Below are positions 11,583 to 22,939 of a stretch of DNA of 64,000 nt, piece by piece (position 1 is the stretch's first letter; every line of letters starts with the position of its first letter). Origin of the DNA: Dipteris shenzhenensis (taxonomy: Eukaryota; Polypodiophyta; Polypodiopsida; Gleicheniales); NCBI GenBank assembly GCA_047967505.1, contig CM106538.1. One strand, 5' to 3'. The notes under the pieces are model-generated. The model was not told the DNA's origin. It searched no databases and was given only the letters and a program-made list of their open reading frames with translations. Made by a program: the position numbers and the translations under genes.

Positions 11583-11908
11583 TGACAAAACATGCGTGCC
11601 TCAGGATCTATGGAGCACTCTAAGGTGGATGGAACCTGTGTGGAAACATGATGAAGAGAGTGCTCATGACATGTATCTCAAGTCAATTAGGTTCCAAGAT
11701 AGATTAGCTTGGACTCATAAAGAGAATCTTGAGATAGTGCAAAGTGCTTGATTTATATTACTTCAAATGAACCTCCCTTTTATAGGTGAGGGTACTTACA
11801 TCCATTTTGCTTGCTCACATGTGGGATATGTCCTCCATGCCATGTGGCAGCTTGCCCTTTGCTCATACCTTTGCTCTACATGTGCTCATGGCACCATAAC
11901 TCTCAACA
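11583..11908 (-). repeat. 3' LTR of element A
   Basis: 326 bp, TGACAAAACATG ... ACTCTCAACA on the plus strand. It contains the block CAATTAGGTTCCAAGATAGA that is shared with the LTRs of elements B and D. Confidence 0.92.
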
Positions 11909-12119
11909 CCTCCCCTTGGTGCCATAACCCTTTGGCTACTGCAAGGTGGTCAGATGTGAGTTACAAATCCATCACCTCCCCTTAGTGCATGCATGCTACT
12001 TAAGGTGGTCAAGTGTGGTTTTTACATGTCAATACCTCCCCTGGGTGCTTTCATAGCTACTCTCAAGTGGTCAGGTTTGATTACAAAATATAGGCAAGGT
12101 TGGCAAGGTTTTTTGTTTC

Positions 12120-12392
12120 TCAATACATTCCATTTATGTCATCTTTTGGCTCATGGCTTGATGACGACTCGTTTGCTTCTTTGCTTGGTGTAGCTACCTG
12201 CATGATGCTTTGTTCTACCATATGCCTTGATGCTTTATGTGTGGATGCCATGCTTTCTGCTATGGTCATCTCATGCACTTGTGCTTTCGGCTTGCTTTTT
12301 ACATCGATGTTTGCATTCATGCTTTGCTTTTCCAATTGTTGCAAAGGTCTTACCAATTGATTTCTTTCAATATTGGCAGTGTCTAATTGCAT
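12120..12392 (-). CDS. Gag-start remnant ORF in element A
   Basis: A 90-codon frame beginning MQLDTANIERNQLVRPLQQ. Element B carries a clear homologue (20524 onward), and the intact Gag of element D begins with the related LVRPLSNME. I read it as a truncated Gag N-terminus retained after most of gag was lost. Its conservation in two elements with different LTR lengths suggests either RNA-level constraint or a short peptide; which one cannot be told here. Confidence 0.5.
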   Translation of the reverse strand: MQLDTANIERNQLVRPLQQLEKQSMNANIDVKSKPKAQVHEMTIAESMASTHKASRHMVEQSIMQVATPSKEANESSSSHEPKDDINGMY

Positions 12393-12404
12393 ACATGATT
12401 TTGA

Positions 12405-12500
12405 TCTAACAGGCGCGTAGAGCTTGAAAAGACAATCACTTTTCCTTTTTGGAGCGTGTCCAAATTCCTCCTGGATTGCAAGTTACGCCTTGTTGAAGGT
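12405..12500 (-). other. Conserved leader block in element A
   Basis: On the element's strand this reads GGACACGCTCCAAAAAGGAA followed by a GCTCTACGCGCCTGTTAG segment. The same block occurs at 20427-20517 (element B) and, more diverged, at 33518-33600 (element C). It lies between the cargo and the gag start in each case. Function unknown; an RNA packaging or dimer signal is one possibility. Confidence 0.6.
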
Positions 12501-12619
12501 TTTGTGAAGAAGAGGGCCTTTGATGATGTGGCACAGGGATTCACATGCTGAATTCCATACTGTGCTTAGCAGGGGCTCTTTGCTTAGGTGGCACTGTGCC
12601 ATGTGGCAATCTTTTAACC

Positions 12620-13880
12620 CAAGGTTACATTTACTTTACCATGGTCCACCTAAATTGAACCTAACTATAAACTTAACCAAAGTTGAACTTAACCACACAC
12701 ACCCAACCTTATCTGCCATGTGTCCTATCAATGGACTACCATGTGGCCTAAGGTTCATCCTTAGAAAATATAAAGAAAGACTTTGCAGGCTGCTACAGAG
12801 GCGCGACGACGATGACGATGGGAGGAGCATGAAGAGCAACAACGAAATCGGAAGGTCCATGTGCAAGGAGCTGCAGAAGTTGGAGGTGAGATTCGTTGGT
12901 CAGCCGATGGCATAGCTTGCAGCGTGCTTGGTTGGAGAGCTGTGTAGAAGCTGGTGGGTTTTGGAGTTAGCCGTGGAGACGGGAGCCTTATGACGATGGA
13001 GAGGCCATTGCACCTCTGGTCGGTGGAGCTGTGAGGAGGGATATGGTTTCTGTAGGATCACGCAGAGGGAGCTCTGTTGAAGAACTTGAAGAGACTATCG
13101 CTCGAACGCCCCTCCAATGATGCCGCCTTGCTCTGCTGCTTCTGCTTCCATCTCCATGGTGACCTCTTCTTCTCAGAACAGCTCATGATTTTTGTTGCCT
13201 TCGCTCAAACTTCCTTCTTCCCCAGCACCATCGCCTCCGCCTTAGTCTTCGTCTTCTTTGCCGCCATCTTCGTCTCTTTATTCGACTCTTCCTCTGCCAG
13301 GATTTCACTTGCTCTCGTGTTCAAATCTTCCACATTCACAACATTTGCATTCCCACTCATTGCTTGCCTTTGACGCTTCGCCACCTGACTCCTCCATTGC
13401 AGCTCCCGCAACGTCCCAACAGAACGCTGAACTCTGCTCTTGTGATGACCTCTTCAAGTCCCTTGCCATCGACGAAGAGATGTAGGAGATGTAGGCTACA
13501 GCACAGCCAAAGTTGCTACTGTAGAAGAAGCTACTGGCCGAAGCTGGAGCTCTCAAAGGAGACCAAGAAACGGGAGCTTATTGCAGGTTGCAATTGGGAC
13601 AGGAGGTCACGGACATGCTTGCTGGGAGTGTCAGTGTTCCTCTCAGATTTCTTTCAATAGAGAGATTCTTTCTCCCTATGGATCTGAACCTTTGAAGCTC
13701 TCTCTCACAATGAAATTTCTCTCAATCTCATGGAGGAATGGCATCTCTATTCCTTACGAAGCAACTCTCACAAACTAAATCTCTCTCTTATGGACGGAAT
13801 GAATGGACGAAAAATTCCTCTCTCCATAAGACACACTCAAGCTCACAATGAACTCAACTCTGTAAATGAAGAACTCTCGA
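12620..13880. other. Gene-like cargo of element A, unidentified
   Basis: This part of element A is not matched in element B. It is less AT-rich than its surroundings and has coding-like runs, for example a minus-strand frame at 13411-13205 with NVVNVEDLNTRASEILAEEE and many Lys/Glu codons, continued beyond a TGA, and a plus-strand frame ending at 12915. I do not recognise the source gene. Confidence 0.35.
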
Positions 13881-13960
13881 GATCTAAAACTAATCTTACA
13901 TTCTAAAACTAATCTAGGAATGGGAGCAATCCTAGTGAACTACTAATGAGCTAGACCTAT

Positions 13961-13972
13961 GCTCTGATACCA
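13961..13972 (-). other. Primer binding site of element A
   Basis: Minus-strand TGGTATCAGAGC immediately inside the 5' LTR, complementary to the 3' end of plant initiator methionine tRNA. Confidence 0.9.
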
Positions 13973-14298
13973 TGACAAAACATGCGTGCCTCAGGATCTA
14001 TGGATCACTCTAAGGTGGATGGAACCTGTGTGGAAACATGATGAAGAGAGTGCTCATGACATGTATCTCAAGTCAATTAGGTTCCAAGATAGATTAGCTT
14101 GGACTCATAAAGAGAATCTTGAGATAGTGCAAAGTGCTTGATTTATATTACTTCAAATGAACCTCCCTTTTATAGGTGAGGGTACTTACATCCATTTTGC
14201 TTGCTCACATGTGGGATATGTCCTCCATGCCATGTGGCAGCTTGCCCTTTGCTCATACCTTTGCTCTACATGTGCTCATGGCACCACAACTCTCAACA
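13973..14298 (-). repeat. 5' LTR of element A
   Basis: 326 bp, equal in length to the partner LTR and differing at two positions by eye (TATGGAT/TATGGAG and CCACAA/CCATAA). Confidence 0.92.
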
Positions 14299-17149
14299 AA
14301 TAGTTACAAAGCCACTTGCATGGCATTTGATTTTGTTGCATTAGGGCCTCTTTCCACCATGTCCTTAAACCACTTTACATCCAAAACATACACAAACAAG
14401 CATCGAAAGTCAAGCTTAATAATATCTTGGATTATGCCACAATAATAATCCATGGCTCCATTGGCTCCCTCAAAGCTAGCAATGATGCCACAATCTTGTG
14501 TGTTTCTCTTATCATCAATCTGTTGTGTTCCCTCACACCATATAGCATTGAACATAGTGCACTACACCAAGACAAAGTCAATTAAATAAGCAATCTAAAT
14601 TATTGAAAGCTCCTAACTTATACATAACATTCTATATACTGACCTTGCTCATGCTCCCCTAGCATACTCCCATTCTTCCATTGTGATATGTATCCCCTCG
14701 TCTTTCTCTGCTTTCTCCATTTCATCAAGTAGCCAATCCACATGAATATCCTTTGGAAGTGCTCATAGATACTGAGGGTATGCACATGAGATCCGTGGTA
14801 TGTATGAAAGAGGACCCTTTCTTCTTGTTTTCTTGCCTTTGCATCCTCGTATCTTGTCACCCATCTTTTCATCACATCACTATTAAGCACACAATAGAGG
14901 TTGATATTATTAAGCAACTCTGTGTCTATTACTTGCGTCCTTTCCCTTAAGGCACAATAGAGGTCATCCTTAGGTCTTCATCATCTCTCCATAGTCCTGG
15001 GAGAGAGCTATCCACATCAACAAGAAACTCATAAATATATATACAAGTGACTCTTGTACCAACCAACCCTTGGCCATGCTACCTTCAGGTCTTACATTTT
15101 GTCTCACGAAACCCTTCAAGGTCTTCATTACCACATATAGCAATCTCATCCACCAAATGCACTATGAGATGTAGTTGGCTTGTGAGAATAGAATGTGGAA
15201 ATGTCTCCTCCACTAAATAAACCACCTCCACTAACATAACTTGAGCATTCTCAAGCGTGGTGGGATCTATTTCCTTTGAGCTCACTAGTTACAAACCCTT
15301 ACCGGCTCATGCCAAGTGGGGAGGAGTCATGGATGTGTCCCAAATTCTCTAATCTTCCGCAGTGAGTGATTGTGGAAGGACTTAATTCCAAGGGGCAACA
15401 TATCTAGGATGATCAAGTGGGAGAAATCGATGGTGATTCTCATGGATGACCTTATTCAATGCGTCTGCCCGTGAGGCAATAAGCGAAGGACCACAAACAT
15501 GACATGCATGGTAACCCGATGTAGTGAGACTTGAACAATAGATGCAATTAAGAGTTGAAGGTGGGATTAGGGTGCCACATCCTTTGCCTACTCATAATTA
15601 GAAGTGCAATGCTTACTTGAACACTCGCCATAGCTTGGAACGTCATGCATCATCCACATCAAGACTGCTTTGCAGTTGAAGTCTCGTGATGAGGGAGGCC
15701 TACTCACATCATGCACCTCGATACCTCTCCAAAGTATTTCTAGCTCTTCAATAAAAGGCTCCATATAAACATCAGGATTTTTGACTTTATGTTTCCTTGG
15801 AATTAGAAGGGATAACATAACATGTCCTTTCTTAATCACCATAGAGGGTGGAAGATTATAATTCACCAATATCACTGGCCATACACTGTAAGAGGTGCTT
15901 TTGAGACCAAATGGGTTCACACCGTCCATATCCAATCCAAGTCTCAAGCTCCTAGGTTCTTCCTTGAAGCTTGGCCATGTGTCTTCAATATGCTTCCACG
16001 CTAGAGTGTCTGCAAGACTTCTCCACTTGCCATCAGTTGATCGATGGGAGGAATGCCATGACATGAGCTCTGCAATGGATTTGCACTTGAACATATGTTG
16101 GATGCAAGGGATTATGGAAAAATGTTGCAGAACCTTACGAGGCACATCCAAAGTTTTGAGATCTGCTCTATATCTTGCCTCTCCACAAGTAGGACACTCT
16201 CTTGCATCCTTATGTAGTCCACAAAATAAAATATAATCATTGACGCATGCATGGATGCGCTTGTAATCTAATCCTCCACAGATGTTGTCTTGCCATATCT
16301 CTTGAGGTCGGTAATTTATTCTCCCTTGGAAGCATTTTACACAATAGCCTGCACATGAAGATCATAAATGAGGAAAAGCATTCGAGTAATTGACCCACTA
16401 GCATAATTCACCATGTTTGCAAAATAGACTTTAAATCTTACTTGAGTAATTTTTCAAACTTGCATTGCTCCATCCGTAGATGATTTGCAAGTTTAGTAAC
16501 TCAAGGGAGGCACGTAGAATAGAGAATGTGGACCCCTCAAATAGTGGAGTCGATGCTGCGGTAAAAAGATCATCCTGCTCCATGCTATCATCCCTCCCTT
16601 CAGATTGATGGACATATAAATCTCGCACCATATCATCAAACACCTCCTCCTCCACGACTTCATGAGGTAATGGCGGAGGGCTACTATCACCATCACTCCA
16701 TGCATCTGTAATGGTCTCTCCCAAAGATCCCACCTCATATTGCCGATGCTTCGCCTCCTCACGATGAGCATAGGGCAACATATGCGGGTGTGGCACTGCA
16801 TCCTGTATCAAATTAAAATGGGATCATAACTCAAACATATGAACACCCATAGGTATCTCAATCAACCTTAACTCTTTAACACTTACCATGTTTATGGTCG
16901 CCTCCCATTCTCCATTCTTTGAGATGTGATTCAGTGTAATCCTGCGTGCACAATACATGTTTCCTAGACATCGATCACACATACATTTGATTTTTTGCTC
17001 CAACCACATTTTGCGATGGTGGATACAGAGGGATTCATCCTCACTGGAGCTACTTATTGAAGATGAAGACATCCTACAAATAAACAACCTAAAAAATTTG
17101 CTCTTGTATCAAATATTTAATCTTAAAACTCTGTGGTGCATCTAATACC

Positions 17150-17830
17150 ACATCTAAGACCGCATCTATCTCTTCTATACTGCACGTTTATAGGTGTGTC
17201 TAAACCATGTTGTAGACACGCAATTAAATGCACATTTAGATGCATATATAGACACACAATTAGACTGCCTATAGACGTGCTTATAGACACGATTTTCAAA
17301 GCTACTTTTAGTGCACTTGCTTTTCTTCACATACTTTTAGCGTCGTGCGGCTTGCTATGCTCTCAACAAACACAGTTCCGAGCATCCACACTTATCTCCA
17401 AGCACCCACACTTATCTCCAGGCTTACACAATCATCTCCAAGCACACAAGAGAAGAGGGTGAAGAAGGAAGAGAAGAAAGAGAAGCAAAGGGTGAACAAG
17501 GAAGAGAAGAAAGAGAAGAAGCTTTGAAGAAGGACAAGAAGCTTCCATACCTATGTCCAAGGTGAGTCTCTTTACGGTTGATCTTCTTTGAAAGTTTCTC
17601 TCTTTGGATTCGTCCTTTGTCGTATCCAAGAAACGAATGTTTTTGGTACTAGTGTTGTGCTTTTGTGTCGGGCACATGTCCTTTTCGAGTTTTTAGAATA
17701 GTCTGTCTGTCAGAGTGCATCTATAGATGCATCTGAGAGCACGTCTAAGAGCGCGTCTATAGATGCGTCTACTTTATTCTTGGAAACAAATAGGCACATC
17801 TATAGACGCATTGTTATATGCGAAGATTGA
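17150..17830. repeat. Scattered TCTATAGACGC-like motifs, cluster 1
   Basis: Short motifs such as CTATAGACGTGCTTATAGAC, GCGTCTATAGATGCGTC and CATCTATAGACGCATTG recur in both orientations at about 17215-17295 and 17700-17820, just upstream of the TNP2 gene. A second cluster lies at 22940-23390. CACTA elements carry subterminal arrays of short repeats bound by their accessory protein; these clusters fit that role, which is inference. Confidence 0.55.
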
Positions 17831-17859
17831 TGCGCTTTGTTATTTTTCCCTGGCCTGGC

Positions 17860-18545
17860 CTTTCCTTCTCTCCCTTCCCTTTCCTTTCCTTTCTCTTTCC
17901 TCTTCCCTTTCCCTTTCCACTTCCACTTCCAAGAAAAGGATTGCATATTGAATGATGGAAATAAGTGATTGCATGAATGAAGAAAGGGATTGCATGAATG
18001 ATGGAAAGGGATTGCATGATTGAAGAAGGGGATTGCATGAATGATGGAAAGGGAAAGCATGATTGAAAAAAGGGATTACACTCTATATTTTCCTCTCTTT
18101 CTCCTTCTCTCTTTTATCCTCTCTTTCATTCTCTTTTTGTCTTTCTTTTTCTCTCTTATCTCCTCTCTTTTTCTCTCTTTTTTTCTCCTCTCTTTTCCTC
18201 TATTTTTCTCTCTTTCCTTCTATCTTTTATCCTCTCTTTCCTTCTCTTTTCGTGGTAATTTTTCTCTCTTATCTCCTCTCTTTTTCTCTTTTTTTCTCCT
18301 CTCTTTTCCTCTCTTTTCCTCTCCTTTCTCCTCTCTTTTATCCCCACTTTTTCTCTCTTTTTCTCCTCTCTTTTCCTCTCCTTTCTCCTCTCTTTTATCC
18401 CCACTTTTTCTCTCTTTTTCTCCTCTCTTTTCCTCTCCTTTCTCCTCTCTTTTATCCCCACTTTTCCTCTCTTTTCTACTCTCTTTCCTTCTCTCTTTTT
18501 CTCTCTTTTTCTTTTCTTTTTCTCTTCTCAACTCATCAGTAATCT
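17860..18545. repeat. Pyrimidine-rich low-complexity tract with a 57-bp subrepeat
   Basis: Mostly CTTT, CTCTTTT and CCTCTC runs. From about 18337 to 18465 a unit beginning TTTTATCCCCACTTT repeats three times with a period of about 57 bp (starts near 18337, 18394 and 18450). Between 17940 and 18060, GATTGCATGAATGA-like units also repeat. Confidence 0.85.
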
Positions 18546-18743
18546 TCTTTTTTTCTTTTTTCCACTTCATCATGTGGCCAGGAAGCTCTTCAGGCTTACC
18601 TGATCTTCGAGAGACCATCTTTTGGGAGTTATATAACCTTTTGGGGCACCCTCCTAGTCCTAGGGAGTTATACGGCTACATGACGAGTACTCTAAACACC
18701 CCCTAGGAGTCGGCACTACAGACTCCAAACCACTCCCACCCCA

Positions 18744-19118
18744 TGTTGAGAGTTGTGGTGCCATGAGCACATAATTAAAGGCTAAGGTATGGTATAGGAA
18801 AGAATTAAAGTAGCCACCCTAGAATGTGGACTACATGATGTGGAGATGTGGATTGAGGATATCCACAAGGAGAGATGTGGATGAGAGGATCCCACAAGTG
18901 TTGACTATTCAAAGGGCACTCTCTATATAAGAGGCCTATCATGTATTGTTGAGTAGGGAGAAATGCACTCAAGATTCTGTTTATGAGTCCAAGCTAATCT
19001 ATCTTGGAACCTAATTGACTTGAGGTACATGTTATGAGCACTCTCTTCATTATGTCTCCACATAGGTTCCATCCACCTTAGAGCGCTCCATCCATCCTGA
19101 GGCACGCATGCTTTCTCA
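18744..19118 (+). repeat. 5' LTR of element B
   Basis: 375 bp. A CTCTATATAAGAGG TATA-like stretch near 18920-18935 is a likely promoter. The reverse complement of the shared block CAATTAGGTTCCAAGATAGA lies near 18995-19020. Confidence 0.92.
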
Positions 19119-19130
19119 TGGTATCAGAGC
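19119..19130 (+). other. Primer binding site of element B
   Basis: TGGTATCAGAGC directly after the 5' LTR, matching initiator methionine tRNA. Confidence 0.9.
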
Positions 19131-19479
19131 ATAGGTTTAGTTCTCCTAGTTTAGTTATTAGTAGTTCACTAGGTTTCCTCCCATTCCTAGATTAGTTTTA
19201 ATTGAGAGTCCTTTGTAAGCATTCTTCTTCAGAGATTCATGAGAGTTCTCATCATTCCGTGTCGATTTTATCCTCAAGGAGAGAGAGAGACAAGTCTATC
19301 CTATCCTAGTTTGAGAGAGAAAGGTCACCCTTCGAGTCTTTATCACCTATTTCTATAGAGCTCAAGCCATGCCCGTTTCTTTGGCAACTTAGATCTTGCA
19401 ACTCACATAGTGACTCAGTCCAACAGAGGATTTGGAATGGCTGCTAGACAGTTGCAATAACGAAAAGACCATGAATTTG

Positions 19480-20200
19480 TAGTCCCAGAAAAAGCAAGGT
19501 TTGGCTTTCTGTAGCTGTAGCTCCCGCTGTCATCCCTATGCCATTAACTCGTAACTGCGAGGCGTATTGCTCCATCGACAACTTCCATCCTACCTGCGTC
19601 GGCGGGTGCAAATTATCCCAGAAGAATGTAGACTTGGGCTTGTTGCATACGTGTGTGGTTGCCGCTACCTAGACAACAATAGTCCCCAAAAGATCAAAGC
19701 GGTGCTTGATCGAAGGTGCTTGATCGAAGGAGAAGAAGAGCGGCTGAAGACGGTGACCACCATGACAATGAGCAAAAAGAAGAAAAGAAAGGCCTGCCCA
19801 TAGCAATGCTCAGCTCCCACCTGCATGCCCTAAGACTACAACAGCCAATCTCCCATGCATGATGAACGACGCCGCCCGCTTGAAACTACCTTCACTCCAT
19901 GGCTTCTCTCAAGGAGCTCCCAATGCTCCTCGTAGCTCCAACAGCGCCCGCAACGCTTGAGACTCTACAACGCAGAGCACCGGCAACTTGCCCTTGCTCC
20001 GCCCCACTTGGACAACCATTCAGCAAGAAAGCAACTGCTTTTCTGTGTTGGTGTCTGCCTACCGTCGCTGAAGAAGAAGATTCTTCAAACATTGAAATCT
20101 TCTCCCACATTTCCATCGTCGACTCGCCTCTGCAGCGTCAGATTTATTTCACAAAGTTTCACAAGGTTCTCTACAAGTGCCACATGGCAGATTGGAAGTA
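19480..20200 (+). other. Gene-like cargo of element B, unidentified
   Basis: Not shared with element A. It has coding-like runs: CRLGLVAYVCGCRYLDNNS in the frame at 19567-19803, and a 100-codon frame from an ATG at 19899 beginning MASLKELPMLLVAPTAPATL, whose Ser/Ala/Thr-rich, basic start resembles an organelle-targeting region. I do not recognise the donor gene. Confidence 0.35.
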
Positions 20201-20320
20201 ACTATGGTGAATCATACTTAACCTTGGTTTAGACTATCTGGTTCAGTTAAGTCACGAACAGTTAGTTTTACCGGTTTAGGTCTGGTTTAGGTCCAGGATT
20301 GGTTAACTGCCACATCAGCA

Positions 20321-20785
20321 GTGCCACCTAAGCATAGAGGCCCTTGTGAAGCACAGTTTGAAATTCTGCATGTGAATCCTTGTGCCACATCATCAAAGGC
20401 CCCCTTCTTCATAGAAACTTCGACAAGCCGTAACTTGCAATCCAGGAGGAATTTGGACACGCTCCAAAAAGGAAAAGTGATAGTCTTTTTGAGCTCTACA
20501 CGCATGTTAGATCAAAATCATTGTATGCAATTAGACACTGCCAATATTGAAAGAAATCAATTGGTAAGACCTTTGCAACAAATGGAAAAGCGAAGCATGA
20601 ATGCACACATCATTGTCATAAGCATGCCAAAAGCACAAGTGCATGAGATGACCATAGCACGAAGCATGGCATCCACACATAAAGCATCAAGGCACATGGA
20701 AGAACAAAGCATCATGCATGAAGGAAGAAGATTGGAGATTGAAGAACTAGTAGGTCAACTACATAGCATCATCATCAAGCCATGA
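20321..20785 (+). CDS. Leader block and gag-start remnant ORF in element B
   Basis: A 154-codon frame spans the conserved leader block (20427-20517) and continues into QLDTANIERNQLVRPLQQME, the homologue of the element A remnant and of the Gag start in element D. Its last 20 residues (RRLEIEELVGQLHSIIIKP) differ from element A. No zinc knuckle remains. Whether the fused reading is used is unknown; the shared part is the supported feature. Confidence 0.5.
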   Translation: MPPKHRGPCEAQFEILHVNPCATSSKAPFFIETSTSRNLQSRRNLDTLQKGKVIVFLSSTRMLDQNHCMQLDTANIERNQLVRPLQQMEKRSMNAHIIVISMPKAQVHEMTIARSMASTHKASRHMEEQSIMHEGRRLEIEELVGQLHSIIIKP

Positions 20786-21019
20786 GCCAAAAGGTGACAT
20801 TAATGGAATGTATTGAGAAACAAAAAACCTTGCCAACCTTGCCTATGTTTTGTAAATCAAACTTGACCACCTAAGAGTAGCTATGAAAGCACCTAGGGGA
20901 AGTATTGACATGTAAAAGCCACACTTGACCACCTTAAGTAGCGATGCATGCACTAAGGGGAGGTGATGGAATGTAACTCACATCTCACCACCTTGCAGTA
21001 GCCAAAGGATCATGGCACC

Positions 21020-21028
21020 AAGGGGAGG
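21020..21028 (+). other. Polypurine tract of element B
   Basis: AAGGGGAGG immediately before the 3' LTR; the standard plus-strand primer position. Confidence 0.85.
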
Positions 21029-21403
21029 TGTTGAGAGTTGTGGTGCCATGAGCACATAATTAAAGGCTAAGGTATGGTATAGGAAAGAATTAAAGTAGCC
21101 ACCCTAGAATGTGGACTACATGATGTGGAGATGTGGATTGAGGATATCCACAAGGAGAGATGTGGATGAGAGGATCCCACAAGTGTTGACTATTCAAAGG
21201 GCACTCTCTATATAAGAGGCCTATCATGTATTGTTGAGTAGGGAGAAATGCACTCAAGATTCTGTTTATGAGTCCAAGCTAATCTATCTTGGAACCTAAT
21301 TGACTTGAGGTACATGTTATGAGCACTCTCTTCATCATGTCTCCACATAGGTTCCATCCACCTTAGAGCGCTCCATCCATCCTGAGGCACGCATGCTTTC
21401 TCA
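21029..21403 (+). repeat. 3' LTR of element B
   Basis: 375 bp, differing from the 5' LTR at one position by eye (TTCATCATG/TTCATTATG). Confidence 0.92.
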
Positions 21404-22939
21404 CCCCACACCAGTTGAGATTACCCCAACGAAGTGAACACAGCCCAGCCGGCTACACAATTGAGCCCCTTCCCCATGCCATCCTACGCCCCTTTCCCCA
21501 TGCCATCAGGAGGCCCTTCTGCCTCGCAGAGCCGTCGGCGTACTCCCGTGCAGTCGAGACTCAGTTCTCCAATTACGAGTGGTCCATGTAGTCCTGTGTA
21601 GTCGAGAGTCGCTTTTCTAGCTATGATGGCAAGCGTACTAGCTCAACATGACATAGTAGCAGGCATAGTAGTAGGGAGAGCGGTGGGAGATGCATGGCAC
21701 AGTGCTTTGGGAGGGGTGGTGGTGGGGACGAGGATGATTCAGATGATTTAGACATGCCTCCAGGTGATGGTACGATCTACTATGACATCACTCAGACAGG
21801 AGGCATCTAGATGGATGCATGGGGGAAGGACATCATGGCCTTCATGCACTCTATAATTGCTAACTATTACAGAGATTGCTTTATTCACTAAAAAGACCAT
21901 CCAAAGAGGTTGGCTGATGAGACCCTCGCTGATGTTTGCTCTAGGTATCCTAACCCCCCCAATGTTCAGTTCACAGATAAATGAGCCAAGTCAAATATTG
22001 TTACGATACTTGGCAATAAAAGATCTTCACCTAAGAGGCAGGCACTAGCGGAGCTTGCTAGGCTCGAGGAAGGTCAACCACCAAGGGGCCTGCCCCACAC
22101 CACTCACAAGCATGAGTGGAAGAAAGCAATGAAGTCAACGAAGGAGGAACCCAGTCTGCACCACGTGGAGGCACAAAGGATCCAAATGGAGCAATATGAA
22201 AGCGCGCATTTTGGAGCAGGGGGTGTTGAATCATGGGAGGCCCAATTTGTAAGTATCGATCTCAAATGATTTTGTTTATTTAGTTTATTAGGAGGTTGTT
22301 TCTTTGTACTAACCCCTCCACAAATTGTGTCATCTTGCAGCTTGATATCGTGGGCAGGTACCCTACTCTTGTCAAGATAGCCTACCACCACCACCATCTC
22401 AGAGGAGATACATGGAGGCACTTCTATAATGACGGGTTGATTCTGAGGAGCAATATATTCGAGCTACTGGAGCACCCCTCGAGGTATTTGAAAGTAATTA
22501 AATAATGTCAATATTATAAGTAAAGATTTGATTTTTCATACATTGATATATGTTGTCCCCTGTTTACAGGACCCTGCACAAGAAGATGAGGAAGAAGACG
22601 AGGAAGGAGGCAGAGAAGGGAGTGCAGAAGGGAGCGTAGAAGGGAGCGAGGACGTGGAGAACTTAGATTAGTCGTAGAAGTAGTGCTAGCTACTCTTTTT
22701 TGTACTGAAAGCTACTGGCTTGGCTTCATGCCTCTTGTATATGCACTCCTCTCATTTTTGGTACTTGAAGCCACAGGACGTGGCTTAGCTTCGTGCTATA
22801 TGTACATACAAGCACTTTTTGAGCTATGAATTAATACACTCTTTTTATTTTTTTGGCTTTCAATTTTCTTGTGCAACGTTCTATCAATTAATGCCTTGTA
22901 AACTAAACGTTTTGGAGTTGTAATGTTTTATTTGTAATT

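Larger units (their letters stand above)
11583..14298 (-). mobile_element. Non-autonomous LTR retrotransposon A (2.7 kb)
   Basis: Two 326-bp LTRs starting TG and ending CA flank a 2.06-kb interior, bounded by the 5-bp target duplication AATAG (11578-11582 and 14299-14303). The minus-strand primer site TGGTATCAGAGC abuts the right LTR and a purine tract (AAGGGGAGG) abuts the left LTR, so the element reads on the minus strand. I count two differences between the LTRs, hence a young insertion. There is no protease, integrase or RT. The interior holds a 90-codon gag-start remnant (12392-12120), a conserved leader block (about 12500-12405) and gene-like cargo of unknown origin (about 12620-13880). 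It must be mobilised by another element's enzymes. Confidence 0.92.
11064..17087 (-). pseudogene. CACTA (En/Spm) TNP2-type transposase, split by an LTR element
   Basis: Read right to left, 17087-16824 and 16811-16431 are the N-terminal part (FEGSTFSILRASLELLNLQ and GWSNASL match the TNP2 start). 16151-15588 is the core Transposase_21 region: CKSIAELMSWHSS, STDGKWRSLADTLAWKHIE, LGLDMDGVNPFG, VILVNYNLPPSM and GIEVHDVSRP. 15285-15085 and 14917-14618 match the following DUF4218-like region, 14555-14304 has MDYYCGIIQDIIKLDF, and 11447-11064 is the acidic C-terminus after NRWWHVIPI. A GT-AG intron fits 11457-11555. TNP2 is the DDE transposase that cuts CACTA elements. An LTR element (11583-14298) sits between the last two blocks. 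The gene is multi-exon and incomplete by eye. The CACTA terminal repeats were not located. Confidence 0.88.
18744..21403 (+). mobile_element. Non-autonomous LTR retrotransposon B (2.66 kb)
   Basis: Two 375-bp LTRs (18744-19118 and 21029-21403) begin TGTTGAGAGTTGTGG and end TTTCTCA. The 5-bp target duplication CCCCA lies at 18739-18743 and 21404-21408. The primer site TGGTATCAGAGC follows the 5' LTR and the purine tract AAGGGGAGG precedes the 3' LTR. I see one difference between the LTRs, so it is very young. There is no pol. It is related to element A in LTR ends, the first 70 bp after the primer site, the leader block and the gag-start ORF, but its central 1 kb differs. Confidence 0.93.
18568..22672 (+). 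pseudogene. Decayed CACTA accessory-type ORF, split by an LTR element
   Basis: The 5' piece (ATG near 18571, WPGSSSGLPDLRETIFWELYN) runs to 18743, where element B is inserted; reading resumes at about 21409. The 3' piece has a Ser/Arg-rich part (VESRFSSYDGKRTSS), an acidic run (GGGGDEDDSDDLDMPPGDG), then WGKDIMAFMHSIIANYY and HEWKKAMKSTKEE. A donor follows QF (gtaagt at about 22249) and an acceptor near 22340 leads to HHHHLRGDTWRHFYN; a second intron would end at about 22569 before an acidic tail and TAG at 22672. The layout resembles plant En/Spm accessory proteins, but no decisive motif is visible. In-frame TAG, TAA and TGA and several shifts break it. It is likely part of the same CACTA element as the minus-strand TNP2 gene. 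Confidence 0.5.

Noticed and set aside
18041-18706. 221-codon Phe/Leu/Ser-rich ORF
   Set aside because: Translation of the CTTT tract; only the last 45 codons (from about 18571) resemble real coding sequence.
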